A DNA stretch of 64,000 nucleotides. Source: Leptoclinus maculatus (Eukaryota; Chordata; Actinopteri; Perciformes; Stichaeidae). The stretch lies in contig JAVDOI010000003.1 of assembly GCA_032191485.1 (NCBI GenBank), positions 26,875,836-26,939,835 of the forward strand, given 5' to 3'. Positions within the stretch are counted from its first letter, which is position 1. Each line of letters starts with the position of its first letter. The position numbers and the translations under genes are program-made. Below, piece after piece: positions 29,563 to 41,469 of this stretch. Below the pieces are notes generated by a model. That model did not search any database. It saw only the letters and a program-made list of their open reading frames with translations, and was not told the origin of the DNA.

Positions 29563-30559
29563 TACCTACCGTCTTCGCTATTGCTTATGCTCCCCGATGT
29601 GCACTTATCGGGTTGTTTGCTAGTAGTTCATATATTGTTCTGGTTTTTGCCGGCTTATGTATTTATTTGGATTGCTCCTTTAAAAAAGTGTGTATTTTTG
29701 TGAAAAAAACAATACTGCTTCCATGTGTGACTTCCCTCAATTTCTGGGATCATAGAGGTCTGAGCTTGTAGGAAAATGGTTCACGCGACACGGTTCAGAG
29801 TATTTCATCCACGAGGACACAACCTCTGGTACTGACCTGAGAAAGCCCACAGTGACCCACACTGCTGCTGCTTCATGGCCACATGGATTAGTGTGTTTGC
29901 ATGGGAGGTCATTTGCCATTCAAATCACACCTGTCCACAACAGCAGCAGCATCCGGAGCTGGAGGGAAAGAGATGACGTGATTTAGGAGCTGAGAGGTTG
30001 TGAATGAGGGAGACACTGCCGAGATGAGAGGTGGAAGGTGAACCATTTAGTATTTTTGAACATGCGGCTCTTATACTGTAGACATTTCCTAAGATGTTTA
30101 AATTGTTCCTGCTCATTGTTCCGTTTGTGCACTTTTGTTTGAAGTGATCATTTCTTATAGATGTTATGACTAAAACGTCCTACACACAATACTTTGGAAA
30201 ATCCCCACATGATAAAAGGTTTTAGTATCCTTGAGCCTTACAGCGAGGGTTCACTCTTCATTGCCTGTAGTTTAGATCCCTTATGTGAAATAACCTGTTG
30301 TTATTGACCCATATTTGACAATGTCCACTCTCCAGGCAGTGTGACAGAGATGTATTCACTTAAGAGGACCATTGAGCTCATTTAGTCTGGGAAAGAATTC
30401 TAACCTCCCTTACATAACAAAAAATATAACATGCGCTGTGTGGATCTGTGGCGCACTCTGCTGCCACTTTAGTGTCACTGCAGATGGACGATCGCCTCTA
30501 AAAGATAAAGTCAGAACCCAAATTTGCATTAAGATTTTAGAAGACATTTTGATGTATTT
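29563..30559. other. Intergenic DNA, no gene seen
   Basis: No exon, RNA gene or delimitable element recognised between the MITE and the foldback palindrome. Confidence 0.5.
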
Positions 30560-31145
30560 TGACTATAGAGCATTATAAACATACTTATAATGCGCTATAG
30601 TCTGCTTATAGCATTGTGTAACTATAGTTATGAGCACTGATACATATTAATAATGCTTTATAACAATAATTATATCCCATTATGAAGCACTTTATAATTA
30701 CTTATAAGGTCAAGTGTCATAGAATTGCTGGTCTCTCACAGACTTTTTTTGCAAGGATCATAGTGTATTATATTCTCATAGTTGCATTACATTATAATCT
30801 TATTTACAATACATTACAATCACTGTTATGATGCATTATATTGTGATTATAAGTTACTCTAAGTGGTCATTGTTTGCTTTAAGTATAGTAAAGAATAATT
30901 TTGTGTTTTGTTCTTGCATAGATTTTATATTTTTTCACTTAACTTAACGCAAACAATGATCACTTAGAGTAACTCATAATCACAGTATAATGTATCATAG
31001 ATAGTTTGTTATGTCTTACTATGGGAATTATAATACACTGATCCTTGCAAAAAAGATGATATGGAGCTCATAGGTCATTATAAAATGATTTATAATGTGA
31101 TTTATAATGTGTAATGAGATTATAATGCATTATAATCATGCATAG
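30560..31145. mobile_element. Long imperfect palindrome (foldback element)
   Basis: The left arm core at 30743-30883 (TTTTTTTGCAAGGATCATAG ... AAGTTACTCTAAGTGGTCATT) is the reverse complement of the right arm core at 30943-31056 (AATGATCACTTAGAGTAACTC ... ACACTGATCCTTGCAAAAAA), with about 60 bp between. Weaker complementarity extends outward through TTATAAT-rich sequence to about 30560 and 31145. Non-coding; probably an old foldback/MITE insertion. Confidence 0.75.
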
Positions 31146-31549
31146 AAAATGTTCTGAGGAAATAGCTTTTGAAGTGAAATTATAAATATCTATTGCAGTT
31201 GTGTATTTACGTGTTCATTTTATTAGTTATTATTAAAACTGCCTCATTTTAAAGTACGGTACTGATTGATATTTCAAGGTAATTGTGAAATCATAAATTT
31301 TTTTCATAATTTGTCCTGATAATTGATCAGCAATAACACTCAAACAGGGCAGTGTTGGGGTTATGTCCGCGTACCAACTAGCCTACAGCAGATGGCAGCA
31401 GAGGCCCATTTCAAAGCCGAGGTACAATTATGTTTTTATGGTTGGCACGTGTGTGGTGTAAATGTGTCTGCTCATGTAAATCATTGTAAAACCCGAATTT
31501 ACTCTCAATAATACAGGGTCGGGCTTTGGGACGCAGCACAAACATGCCC

Positions 31550-31700
31550 CTTGTTTTTCTCGCGTGATGAACCAATGAGAAGCCGCGTTTCAGTCCCCAC
31601 CTCCTGTCAGCAGACGACGAGGACCAATAGGAGCAGAGCATGGCCAGAGCCGTGCATAGATCAAGTTTAGCATGTCTGCGAGGGGAGATAAACTGCAACT
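31550..31700 (+). promoter_or_regulatory. coq8a: Probable coq8a promoter
   Basis: Two CCAAT boxes (31572-31576 and 31624-31628) lie in a CpG-containing stretch upstream of the non-coding first exon. No TATA box is evident, as expected of a housekeeping mitochondrial gene. Confidence 0.5.
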
Positions 31701-32085
31701 GTACTGGCTTTGAGATTAGATTTGACGGCAGACTGAAGGGACGAAAGTGACACAGACAGGGTTGAGGATTGCATGCACATCTGCAAAAAAAAAACCATCA
31801 CAGCTGTATCATTAAAATGCACGGCTCTGGTTGGTAAATAAGGTTTGACCTCGTGGTGGAGACATACTGGATTAGACGCTGCCAGCCAGCAGCAGCAGCA
31901 ACAACAACAACAGTAGGAGGACTCAGAGGGCAACCTGCAACTCCTGCGTGGAAAAAAGACCCTCGCGTGAACGTGCTGTTGTATGCGTTTATGCTAATTG
32001 GACAGTGGTTTGTTTAGTTGGACTCGCGCACACCGCTGACCACGTCTGACAGAGTTGGAGAAACAAGCAGAGACGACAAGTACTG
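31700..32085 (+). other. coq8a: coq8a non-coding exon 1 (5' UTR)
   Basis: Ends in AAGTACTG followed by gtgagt, a strong donor, and lacks any frame continuing into coq8a. The 5' limit is a guess. It includes a CAG/CAA triplet tract at about 31886-31912. Confidence 0.55.
31886..31912. repeat. CAG/CAA triplet tract in coq8a 5' UTR
   Basis: About nine CAG/CAA-type triplets in series. Not translated in the inferred transcript. Confidence 0.8.
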
Positions 32086-33029
32086 GTGAGTATCTGCTAT
32101 CAACAATAAGCACGTATTAAATATTAAATATGCTCTTTTAAATACTATTTGTTCCCGGTTAGTCCTGTTTTAACCACGTTCACAGCTTCCTTCATCAAAT
32201 CCTCCTCCGTGTTGCTTCTCCGTCACCTCTGCAAACTTTATCGACGTGATTCATTCAAGCAACGTTACTTTGAAATGATTTATTAAACATGCTTAACCAG
32301 CTTTAATAACGAACAGTTGACAGCGTGGCACGCGTTTTGTTGTGGCAGTGAGTCTCGTGGCTACACGCCCACGAGGACGTTTATAATCACAGATTTTGGG
32401 CCACGTTCGTTGGTTTGAAGGATTTATTTATCTACCTATAGCTGCACGGGGGGGGTAAGAGGTTTACGTCCGGAATATATGCCGAGGAGCCAGCGAATCC
32501 GTTTTAATACCATTCGTGAAGTATATTTGCACTTTGATTTGTTTCAAGTACTAATGAAATGTGTACTAGTAGTGTACCTTTACATAGTGTGCAGGTATCG
32601 GCACGTTTAGGGTGAGTGTGTAAAATCTGCCTATAATGGAAATAAATAGGCTAAACTCTGACACATATTCAATATTTTGTATTAATGTGAGCTACCTCCT
32701 ACATACAATAATTAAACCTAATACATTTACACTGCATGTGTGTATGTATTTGAATAACTTAACATTTGAAGGAGTGTGTTATGACACTTACTAGAGCCTG
32801 ACTGATAGCACAGATGTATTAGTCGAGGTTGTGTATGACAGCCAAGAAGTTGCAGCACAGCAATGCCAAACTGTCTGAGGTAATTTCCTTGAGATAGGTT
32901 TTTCCATTAAACAGCACCGACAAGTTTATTTTTGTCACGGCTCAGAAACAGGCTACACTCGGTCGCAATGCTTTCATAACCAAAGTTATGGGATCCTTAT
33001 GAAAAAAGGTTTGTTTATATTTGTTAAGT
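32086..33029. other. coq8a intron 1, 5' part
   Basis: No exon or RNA gene seen. The last 200 bp probably belong to nested repeat remnants continuing into the next feature. Confidence 0.45.
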
Positions 33030-33225
33030 TGACTAATCGGTTGTTTTGGTCTTAGTCGACTCAGATTTCTTTAGTCGATAAGTTGTTTTTTCATGCTTAA
33101 ACAGGATATTTAAAGTGGTGCTATTGTGTGATTCTCTGTGGAGAAACTCGGTGTTACTGATCTGTCGATTAAATCAAATAATAAACGAATCGACAAAATC
33201 GTATGAGTGTTAGTCGACTTGTCAT
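33030..33225 (+). mobile_element. Fish DNA-transposon repeat fragment, second copy
   Basis: GATATTTAAAGTGGTGCTATTG, TGTGATTCTCTGTGG, TCGATTAAATCAAATAATAAA and ACAAAATCGTATGAGTGTTAGTC are the inverted motif series of 23935-24055. Surrounding sequence (to about 33330) looks like other repeat debris. Confidence 0.6.
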
Positions 33226-33619
33226 TGGATTTCTTTTTTAGAAATCAGAAATATTGACAGTATCCAAATCCAGTGTTGATCAGGCAATTAGCTGATAATT
33301 GCCGCTGTGTTGTGGCCAATGCCGGTACAGTAAATGTCAAAAATGAATAAGTAATTTACTTAAACTGATTTATCGATAAGCAAACTAGTTCCATCAATCG
33401 CTCTAGGCTCTCCTCTGTGTCGTGGTCTTGCAGGAAACGTGGTTTCCCTCACGTTTGGCTCAGGACCAGCGGTGAGGGGCAGTGACTGGAGGCTGTCTGT
33501 TTGCCGTCAGATGGACAGTTCAGATATAGACTCATGCTGCTGCGATGCCTGGCTATTTTCACAGCAGTGAGTCAACAGCTTGTGGAGGACAGAGGAGCCC
33601 AGACAACAACTGAGGCTTA

Positions 33620-33620
33620 G

Positions 33621-33662
<42 letters not shown>
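33620..33662. repeat. (GT)n microsatellite
   Basis: About 21 GT units in coq8a intron 1. Confidence 0.95.
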
Positions 33663-33664
<2 letters not shown>

Positions 33665-36281
33665 GCCACACAATACCATTGGTAATCACAGGCTGGGCCT
33701 CACAAGCACCTTGTAGTGACCTCTCGCCCACTGAGCATCAGAACAGCCTCTAGTTACATTTTTATTCAGGTTATACAACTTATAAGCATCCTCTCTCTTT
33801 GCGTTGACTTTTTGTTCCACTAATGCAGCGGAAGAAAAGCAGCCTGTCAGGACATACTGAGGCAACACACCCACATTGACAAATGGGAAGTTGCTCAATC
33901 GATTTTCATTTAGCAATAATCAGTAACTTCTTCTTCATAATATCAAGTTGAATTCATTCGACAGTGTTCACAGCTCTGAATCCTGCAGAAACGCACGAGT
34001 ATGTGTTACGCTTTAAGTATGTTGTTGTAGCCGTGCCTGCGCCACAATATTTAATATTTTTGCATTCTGCAGCTCTGTGTTGCTGCTTTGGGTTATAGGT
34101 AATCTCCTTCAAAAACATTTTTGTTAAAATTCTCATTACATCCTGAAGAAATCAATGAATCAAATGCTCAACAAAAAAAAAAGAGAAAAATCTGGTGTCC
34201 GTTGCAGGATAAGCCAGTAAGAGTGCTAACAATAGCCATGTTCATTGTTTACATTCATAATTATATGTCTAGGTTCAACATTTTCGGGGAGTGGCTTTGA
34301 AGAGAGGCCTGAAGGGACGGGCTGCCAGTGTTGCCGACTTGGCGACTTTCTTGCTAGTTTCTCAAGATTACCAACCCTAGCTTGAATAGGCTCCTTTGCC
34401 TCATGACAAACTTCCTACCTTAACTCCCAGCCGACGAGAAGTCCATGCAGGATCGTTGAGCTGACTCAGCACAATGCTGTGATAATTGTTTTGACAATAA
34501 AATAAACAATCTTTTATTATATTTATTGATACTTCAAACATGCAGTAACCTGCAGTATGACTGCTATACTGTATTCTGTATTCTTCTCTGTTTTTTCTTT
34601 GTTTAGCTGGAGAAACGTTGGCTCATCCAATCATTCATTTGTACAGTGCACTTACTCAGTGCTTGTGTGGGACCATAGTCACCCGATGATATCGTTGTAT
34701 GAATCTGTGTGTCATCTGTAAGACATTTTGTTTTGCATGAACTGCGCCGGTGAGAGCACGTAGACATTAAACAGAGGAGCCTTAAATGTTAAGTCCCTTG
34801 GAGTGGTTTTCTTTTCCAGAGTTCGGCCTTTATTGTGTTGGAGCTCCGTCACATGCTGAGTCAGCCCGTAGTTACCCAGAATACAACACAGTTCTTTTGT
34901 GCTGCTGTCCTCAGAGTTGCCAACATGAACGTAAAAGTCCCCAAAAAAAATCTAGCAACTTTAACTCTGTGTTAAATGACTTATATTAGAGTATTGTTTT
35001 GTGTTTCTTTTTAATTTGAGGCTCATGCTTTGACAAGTTGGGTTTGCTTTTGATCCTCCATCTTGTTCCAGAGAACCAGCTGAAGTCTCAATTCAAACCT
35101 GCAGAGGAAGGAAGTCTGAGATACGTTTCTGTTAATTATCTGTCATGTGGTTAATTAATGATAACAACAAAAAAACACTATCGGACAATAATAAGATACA
35201 AATCAGTGTTTTCTTCAACCCCTCGTCTTCAGTCTGGCGTCTGAAAACACAGTGCAGCCCAGAAGCAGGACGGATGACCCACTTTCTGACTCAGTGTGTG
35301 TGTGTGTGTGTGTGTAGCGGCACACACACACACTCACGTACTGCTTTTGAAGCTTTCAGCAACCGCTTTTTCCATTGGCCCGAATCCCAGCTGAGCTGTG
35401 TTGAAGCATGTCGCCACACCCACAAAAACGGCACCTGTAACACACTCGCAAACACACTCGGGGAAAGACTGCAGATTGCAAGAGAGGAATGCAGCTCAGT
35501 TTAGATAAAAGACGGAGAGGTAAGAGAGGGGAACTGAACTCCTAAACGGACCTTAAGATACGTTCACGAGTTCATTATCACAGTTTCAGCTTTGTGTGGT
35601 GTGCCGACTGTTTGAGCTTGACAAAACAATTTAACAAAAGATAATCTAGATTGATGATTTGGAAAGAAATTGAATACTTTGAGATAAAACTTTCAACAGA
35701 AAACAATCTGGCGGTTGCAGAGAGAAACTCAAGAGAGGTATAAGTGTGACGGCAAACCTTGTACATGAACAAAAAACGTGCACCCACATTCACTCATGCA
35801 CAGAAATAGCTGGTACAGGCAGCACCCAGCAACCCTCCAACTCCTCCCTCCTAGTTTCCAGTAACCCATCCAGTCCTGGACCTCATGCACATATCTGCGA
35901 AGCATGCATGCACAGCATACCCCTTTCCTTTCTTGTGTGTGTGTGTGTGTGGTGCTCACACAGGGATTGGAGGTCATGAGTATTAATAGACAAAGTGTTA
36001 TAGTCCCGGTCACCTCAAGATGCGACAGCTGTGTGCGCTTGTGAATGGGCGCGTTAATGTTTGGCAGCAGAATGTGTGTTGACGACAGGTTTGGTGCCTT
36101 CTTGTCCATCTGAATGTCTTTGTGCTCCTCTCATCTTTGCTGACAAGAATTTAGAAATCTGACCCGATTGTTGTCTTCATTCTGGGTGAACACTATGTAC
36201 TTCTCCACGCTACCAGGCCTACTATGTAAAGAGATGTGGCATAACTAACGGTGATATTTTGTTGTTTGTCTCTGTCTGTAG
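33663..36281. other. coq8a intron 1, 3' part
   Basis: Only short (TG)n tracts (about 35297-35315, 35936-35951). No exon with flanking splice sites and coding continuity was found. Confidence 0.5.
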
Positions 36282-36381
36282 TCCATCATGGCAGGCGATA
36301 TGATGCTACTGATGCGAGGCTTGGCTAAGTTGAGCCAGGCGGTCGTGGAGACTCAGAGCAGCACCCTGCGCAGTGGAGCAG
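36282..36381 (+). CDS. coq8a: coq8a exon 2, start codon
   Basis: Acceptor tctgtctgtag; six 5' UTR bases then ATG at 36288. Encodes MAGDMMLLMRGLAKLSQAVVE and on to GAG, resembling the human start. Donor GCAG followed by gtgagt. Confidence 0.93.
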
Positions 36382-39300
36382 GTGAGTTCAACACACCTGT
36401 TGTTTGTAAGGAACCCATAAAAGAGGGAAGGATCATTATGTCACTGAACTCACGTTGGTGCCGAGCTAATATTATTCTTTGTTATCAATAACTAACTTTT
36501 ATATGCCTCCATAGAGAGGCAAAGTCCCGTCTCTTCCAGTGTCCCTCATGGGAGTTACACATACATTTGTCAATTTAAAAGATAATTTGGCAACACAAGA
36601 CAGTCGCAGTTTGTAACGGTACCGTTTAATTTAGCGTGAAACCGCTCTACGTCTCTCAATGTACGACACCAACATGGACGTTAGCGTGGCTTCCTGGCTA
36701 GCTAGGTAATTTAGCAATGTTCCACGCACACATGTAATGTTATCTTATCTTAATTCATGGCACAATTCAAAAAGCATACTGTGCATATATGATTTACTCT
36801 TTCTTTTATAGGTTCCCCGCACTGCATTAAGATATTTAACTGACTTGCTCATTAGCTCACATAATGACAGGCTAGCTTGTGATTAGCTTTACACATTGGT
36901 TGAAAAGTAATGTTAGCAAAAATGCTAACAAGCATGAGGAATTGATACTACGCTATTCTTTTCTACGCTGTAGACTGCTATACATATAAAAGGCTTTAAA
37001 ATAAAAAGGTGAAGTGTTTCGTTTTTGATAAGGAGTGGTGACTGCATTAAAACCATGAGGCTAGCTAGCTTGCTAACTCCAATACAATACCCTCCAATAT
37101 GTATGTAATCCAACATGTTTTTTAGCTTAAAGACTTGATAATTCCGTGGTTTGTACCGTACAATTAATTAAAGCAAATTATTCCATTAAAATAAATGGTT
37201 GTAAAATGAATTGTTACATTACACACTGTGTTTTGTTTTGAAAGGGAGTTGTAACACCGATAGTAAGCCACAGCTAAATCTACCGAAATGGTCGGTAGAT
37301 AGCATTTAGCTCGGCTTTATCTGATCAGAGTATGACTTTAATTTGTATGACCAGGCACTTAGTAGGGGCAGTGAGATTGTTTGCTGTGTACCGAAGAGCT
37401 AATAATAGTATTTTTTTCGTTAATTGTAACCCAGGGCTCTCAGGAGTTGGCGCTGCCGTCCAAAGTGTCCAATCGGCTGCCGAGCAAAGCCTCTCTGCCG
37501 CCATGATGACAATGCAGGTGTGTGCATGTTTAAATACTTCTGTGCAAATCGGCTGCATAGTTTAGCATTGACAAAGAACTGTGTATCGCTTTTAATGTCA
37601 AAAGACGAGTACGTTTTCTTCATGTTTATGTGTCTGTTTAGGGGCTGACTGGCCAGCAGCAGACGTCCCTATCAGAGTCCGAATATGACTTCCCCCAGGA
37701 CGACGGTGCGTTCGCAGCTTCAGAGTTTAAGGAGGAAGATGTGGACTTTGCAGTGGATCAAACAGGAAGTGGTGATGATTTTGCAGCAGCAGGAGCGAGC
37801 CATGCCGGCGGCAAACAGTCGCTGTTTGAGGGATACAAAGATCCCAGCAAACAGTTTAGTGGACACACCAGATCTTACCACCAAGATGCCAGGTAGGAAT
37901 AGTCTCAGGTGCACTCAAGAGGTATACACGTTTGTGCTGCTGTTCGCAGAATACAAATAAATCACTTTTTGCTTTGGGTGTGGCAGACACTTCTACAACC
38001 ACAGTCTGAACAGGCATTTGTGGGGACATCAAGTCAGTCAGCTCAGGAGCTACCACCAGGACCCGACCACAGTGGGAGGACTCACCGCCGAAGACATTGA
38101 GAAAGCACGACAGGGCAAGAAGGCTGAGATCAAATCACACAAACAGATGGTAAGTCTTGTTCCTGTATTCCCAATCACAAACACACATTGATGTGAATAG
38201 GAAGGTGTCTTTACTGGTCTTTCTTCTTCAGTTGAGCGAGAGAGCCAGAGAGAGGAAAGTGCCAGTGACTCGGCTCAGCAGACTGGCCAACTTTGGAGGT
38301 ACAGTTACACCACTCTTTGTTACTCGGTCTGAATGCTGGCTGATTCATTGGCTGGTCTGACTGTGTGTCTAGGTGCACGTCTGCAAGTGTGACTTCTTCC
38401 GTGGATACATAGAGTTGAGTCAGTCAGTAACATAATGATATTAGTATATACTCGGTGGCAATTTTGCTATTGATGCTTTCAGGGGTCTGAAGTGTCAATC
38501 AAGGTTTTTTGGAACCCCTCGAGACCTCGAGTTCTTGCTATTTTGTGCTCATAATGTGACATGAATTTGTTGGTGAAGTTCTGGAAACGTATCCTTGTAA
38601 TCTAGTCTAGCTGTAACCTACCACCTCCTCAACGAGCTGGGATCACTGGGTTCAGGGCAGTCGGTGTTGTGTCAGCAGCACACGTCCTTCTCACAGTCTG
38701 TACAGTCAGTAATGTCAAGACAACACCACTGAATGTATGTACAGGCATATTTAAATGGCAACAACATGGAGTTCACAGGAAATAAGACAAAACACAACAT
38801 GCAGGAATGTCACTACAGCACCTCAAAGCATACATGCACATATGCACCTTTGGATTTTAATGACCTCCCCTCTAGCACCAACCACAGTTAAAACTGCCAG
38901 CTCTTACTCGTATACCTATAATACTGTAAATATGTCATAATTTGCTGAGTAAATTCATGCCTCCCACAGCAAGGTAACATGAGACTGGACTCAGTTAAAC
39001 AAACACATATTATAGTAGTTAGGCCAGGCATATGTAGCCCTTACCAATGGACACTGTTATTGCCCAAATAAACGCCTTGATAGTCAACCACAGACAGAGA
39101 GTACAGCAGCAGCTGCAGTAAAATCTGCGAGAGTTTGCGCTGCATATTGTTGTGTGTTAGTTAAGCTTCTGTTTGACCATGTTGCCTGTTCTCTAAGCCT
39201 ATTAGCTGTGACACAAAACACAAACACGACCGCCAACTCGAAATAAAAGCATATCTAAAAACCACTAAATACTTTAAAAGAAACACATTCCAAATAGTAA

Positions 39301-41436
39301 TTAAGAATTGAAGCAGTTGTAAACATAGCTGACAAGCTGAAAGGCTGTACTTACTGTTCATGCTTTTTATTATTATTTATGGTCTTCTTTATATGTCTTA
39401 CCACTGCTGAAAAATATTGAATCTAATATTGAAATGTTTGCAGATGAAGGCGAGTGCAGAGATCTGGGTCTCCTTGTCTCAAAGTCATATCTAGACAGGA
39501 TGTGATTTCAGTGATAAGCTTGTTCAAAAGGCTAAAACCGCTCATTCACACGAGCACGTTGAAAATCTCACAAGCAGTTTGGCACGACGGATCAGAGCTC
39601 GTAAATCAGCAGCTCGTAGCTTCACTTCAGGCAGGTGATGGAAAGGTTAACAGGTGGCTCAGATTGTTGTACAGAGGAGCTCAAAGCAAAGGGGCGAGGG
39701 TAAACAAACCACGTCGACCCAGGATAGAGTCTCGGTGAGTCGGACCGGACTGCCAGCACAAATAACACGCAGCAGAATTTAGCCGCGGCTCATTCCCAAA
39801 CCACCGTGACTTACAAGATCTACAATGAGACGCGAAAGGCAGAGCCGAGTTGAGTCGGCATGTTGACAGTGGTAACATTTAGAAGGTGTGGAGAGGGTGG
39901 GTGGGGGGGGGGGATTTTGGCCTCTGTCTGTCCTTCACTCTCCTGCAGTATTTGTTGACCAAGTTATACAAGTTGTTTGACTCGCAGTTTACGAGCGAGT
40001 GGAGTTAGTGAATGCAGGTTTTAGGCAGTTTAGGTGTGAGAACAAGCAGCAAAGTGATTTATGGAATCATAAGCCTGTTTGCATGTTTCTTGGCAACAGC
40101 GATTATTACAACCCTGCTTCGACGTCTCCATCTGTTGCATAACCTGTTTGGAAGGTTTTCCTGAGGGTTTTGAAACAGGAATATATATTTTTATGTTTTT
40201 AGAAAACTGCGACGTAAATAAAGGTTATTGTTTTCTTTTTCAGCTTGTAAGTCGTGCACAGCAGTCCGTCTGTAAACACACACAAAGACTAAGATAACAC
40301 TGTGTCGGGTTACACGAGGTCACATTCTAACTTGTCCGCAACAATAGAGCAGATTTCACACGTTTGACTGGAGAAGAAACGCTCACTCCACTTGTAAACA
40401 AGGCACAATGTCCTGATTTGTCCGTCCACCGTTCTTCGGATCTCGGATTTGTCGCCTCAGAGAACGCTGACTCACCGATTATGTAATGCTGAGTTATGTA
40501 AGGTAGAGACCAGGCTTTGGAGGAACTGGCTCACAAACACTCCAACCATCACTCGCTTGCTTTTCCTTTTCATCATCTGCTAAAATAACCCTGTAACTTC
40601 TTCAGAGGATTAAGTATTTTAAGAGCTTACTTGTTCATATGTTTAGATTTCCATGTGCTCTGTTGGGTTGGCAGAAGTGCAGCTGTTACAGTTCTGTCAT
40701 TGCACTCTGCCGAGTTAATTTAGTGCTTATCTGCCCGTGTATTGTTTGTCTCATATGTTCTGTTTCACATTTTATTTTGATGAGAATAACGTTCCTCAGA
40801 GGCAACACTGGTGACATTTGACTAAGTTGTACATGTATCTGTTACGTTATGACATTGTGTTGTCTGTCTGTGTCTCCACCAGGTCTGGCTGTAGGTTTGG
40901 GGATTGGAGCACTGGCAGAAGTTGCTAAGAAGACCATGAGACAAAATGGTACAGCAGGTAACACTAACAAACCCACTAACACACCCACACTCGCTCACAC
41001 AGCATCAATAGGGAGGCCTCTGTACCAAACAGCTAAGTTATTTGTGCAGGATTTTAATGATCTAATAGAGTTCTGTGCCTGTAAGGACGGGTATTTCTGT
41101 TTATTGTGCGATTTTACAACTGCGTTCCCGTAAAAGCTTGCATGCATTTCGATACCCATCTTTTTTTACGCATGTTGCTACATGCTACACATGTTTTGCA
41201 TGCCAGCACAGCACAATGAGCAATTCAGCCGCCTCTCACCTAAACAAACACTCCTGCTCTGCACAGGGAACCTGCTAATGTCAAAACAGAGCTGAACTGA
41301 AACAGCGTACGGGAGTAAATATGTGGTATTTGTGCGTCTGTTTGTGGGCGTTTATCTGTGTGTGTGTGTGAGAGTTAATCCTAGCAGGGAGGCTATGAAC
41401 TCCTGTAAGTGTGTGTGTCTGTGTGTGTGTGTGTGT

Positions 41437-41469
<33 letters not shown>

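Noticed and set aside
35500..35526. Splice-donor-like GGAGAGgtaagag in coq8a intron 1, possible alternative 5' exon
   Set aside because: No promoter feature or coding frame that would continue into exon 2; a single donor match is expected by chance in a 4 kb intron.
39895..39915. G-rich run as a possible G-quadruplex
   Set aside because: A single G homopolymer near a GTGGGTGG stretch, not four separated G-tracts in a functional position.
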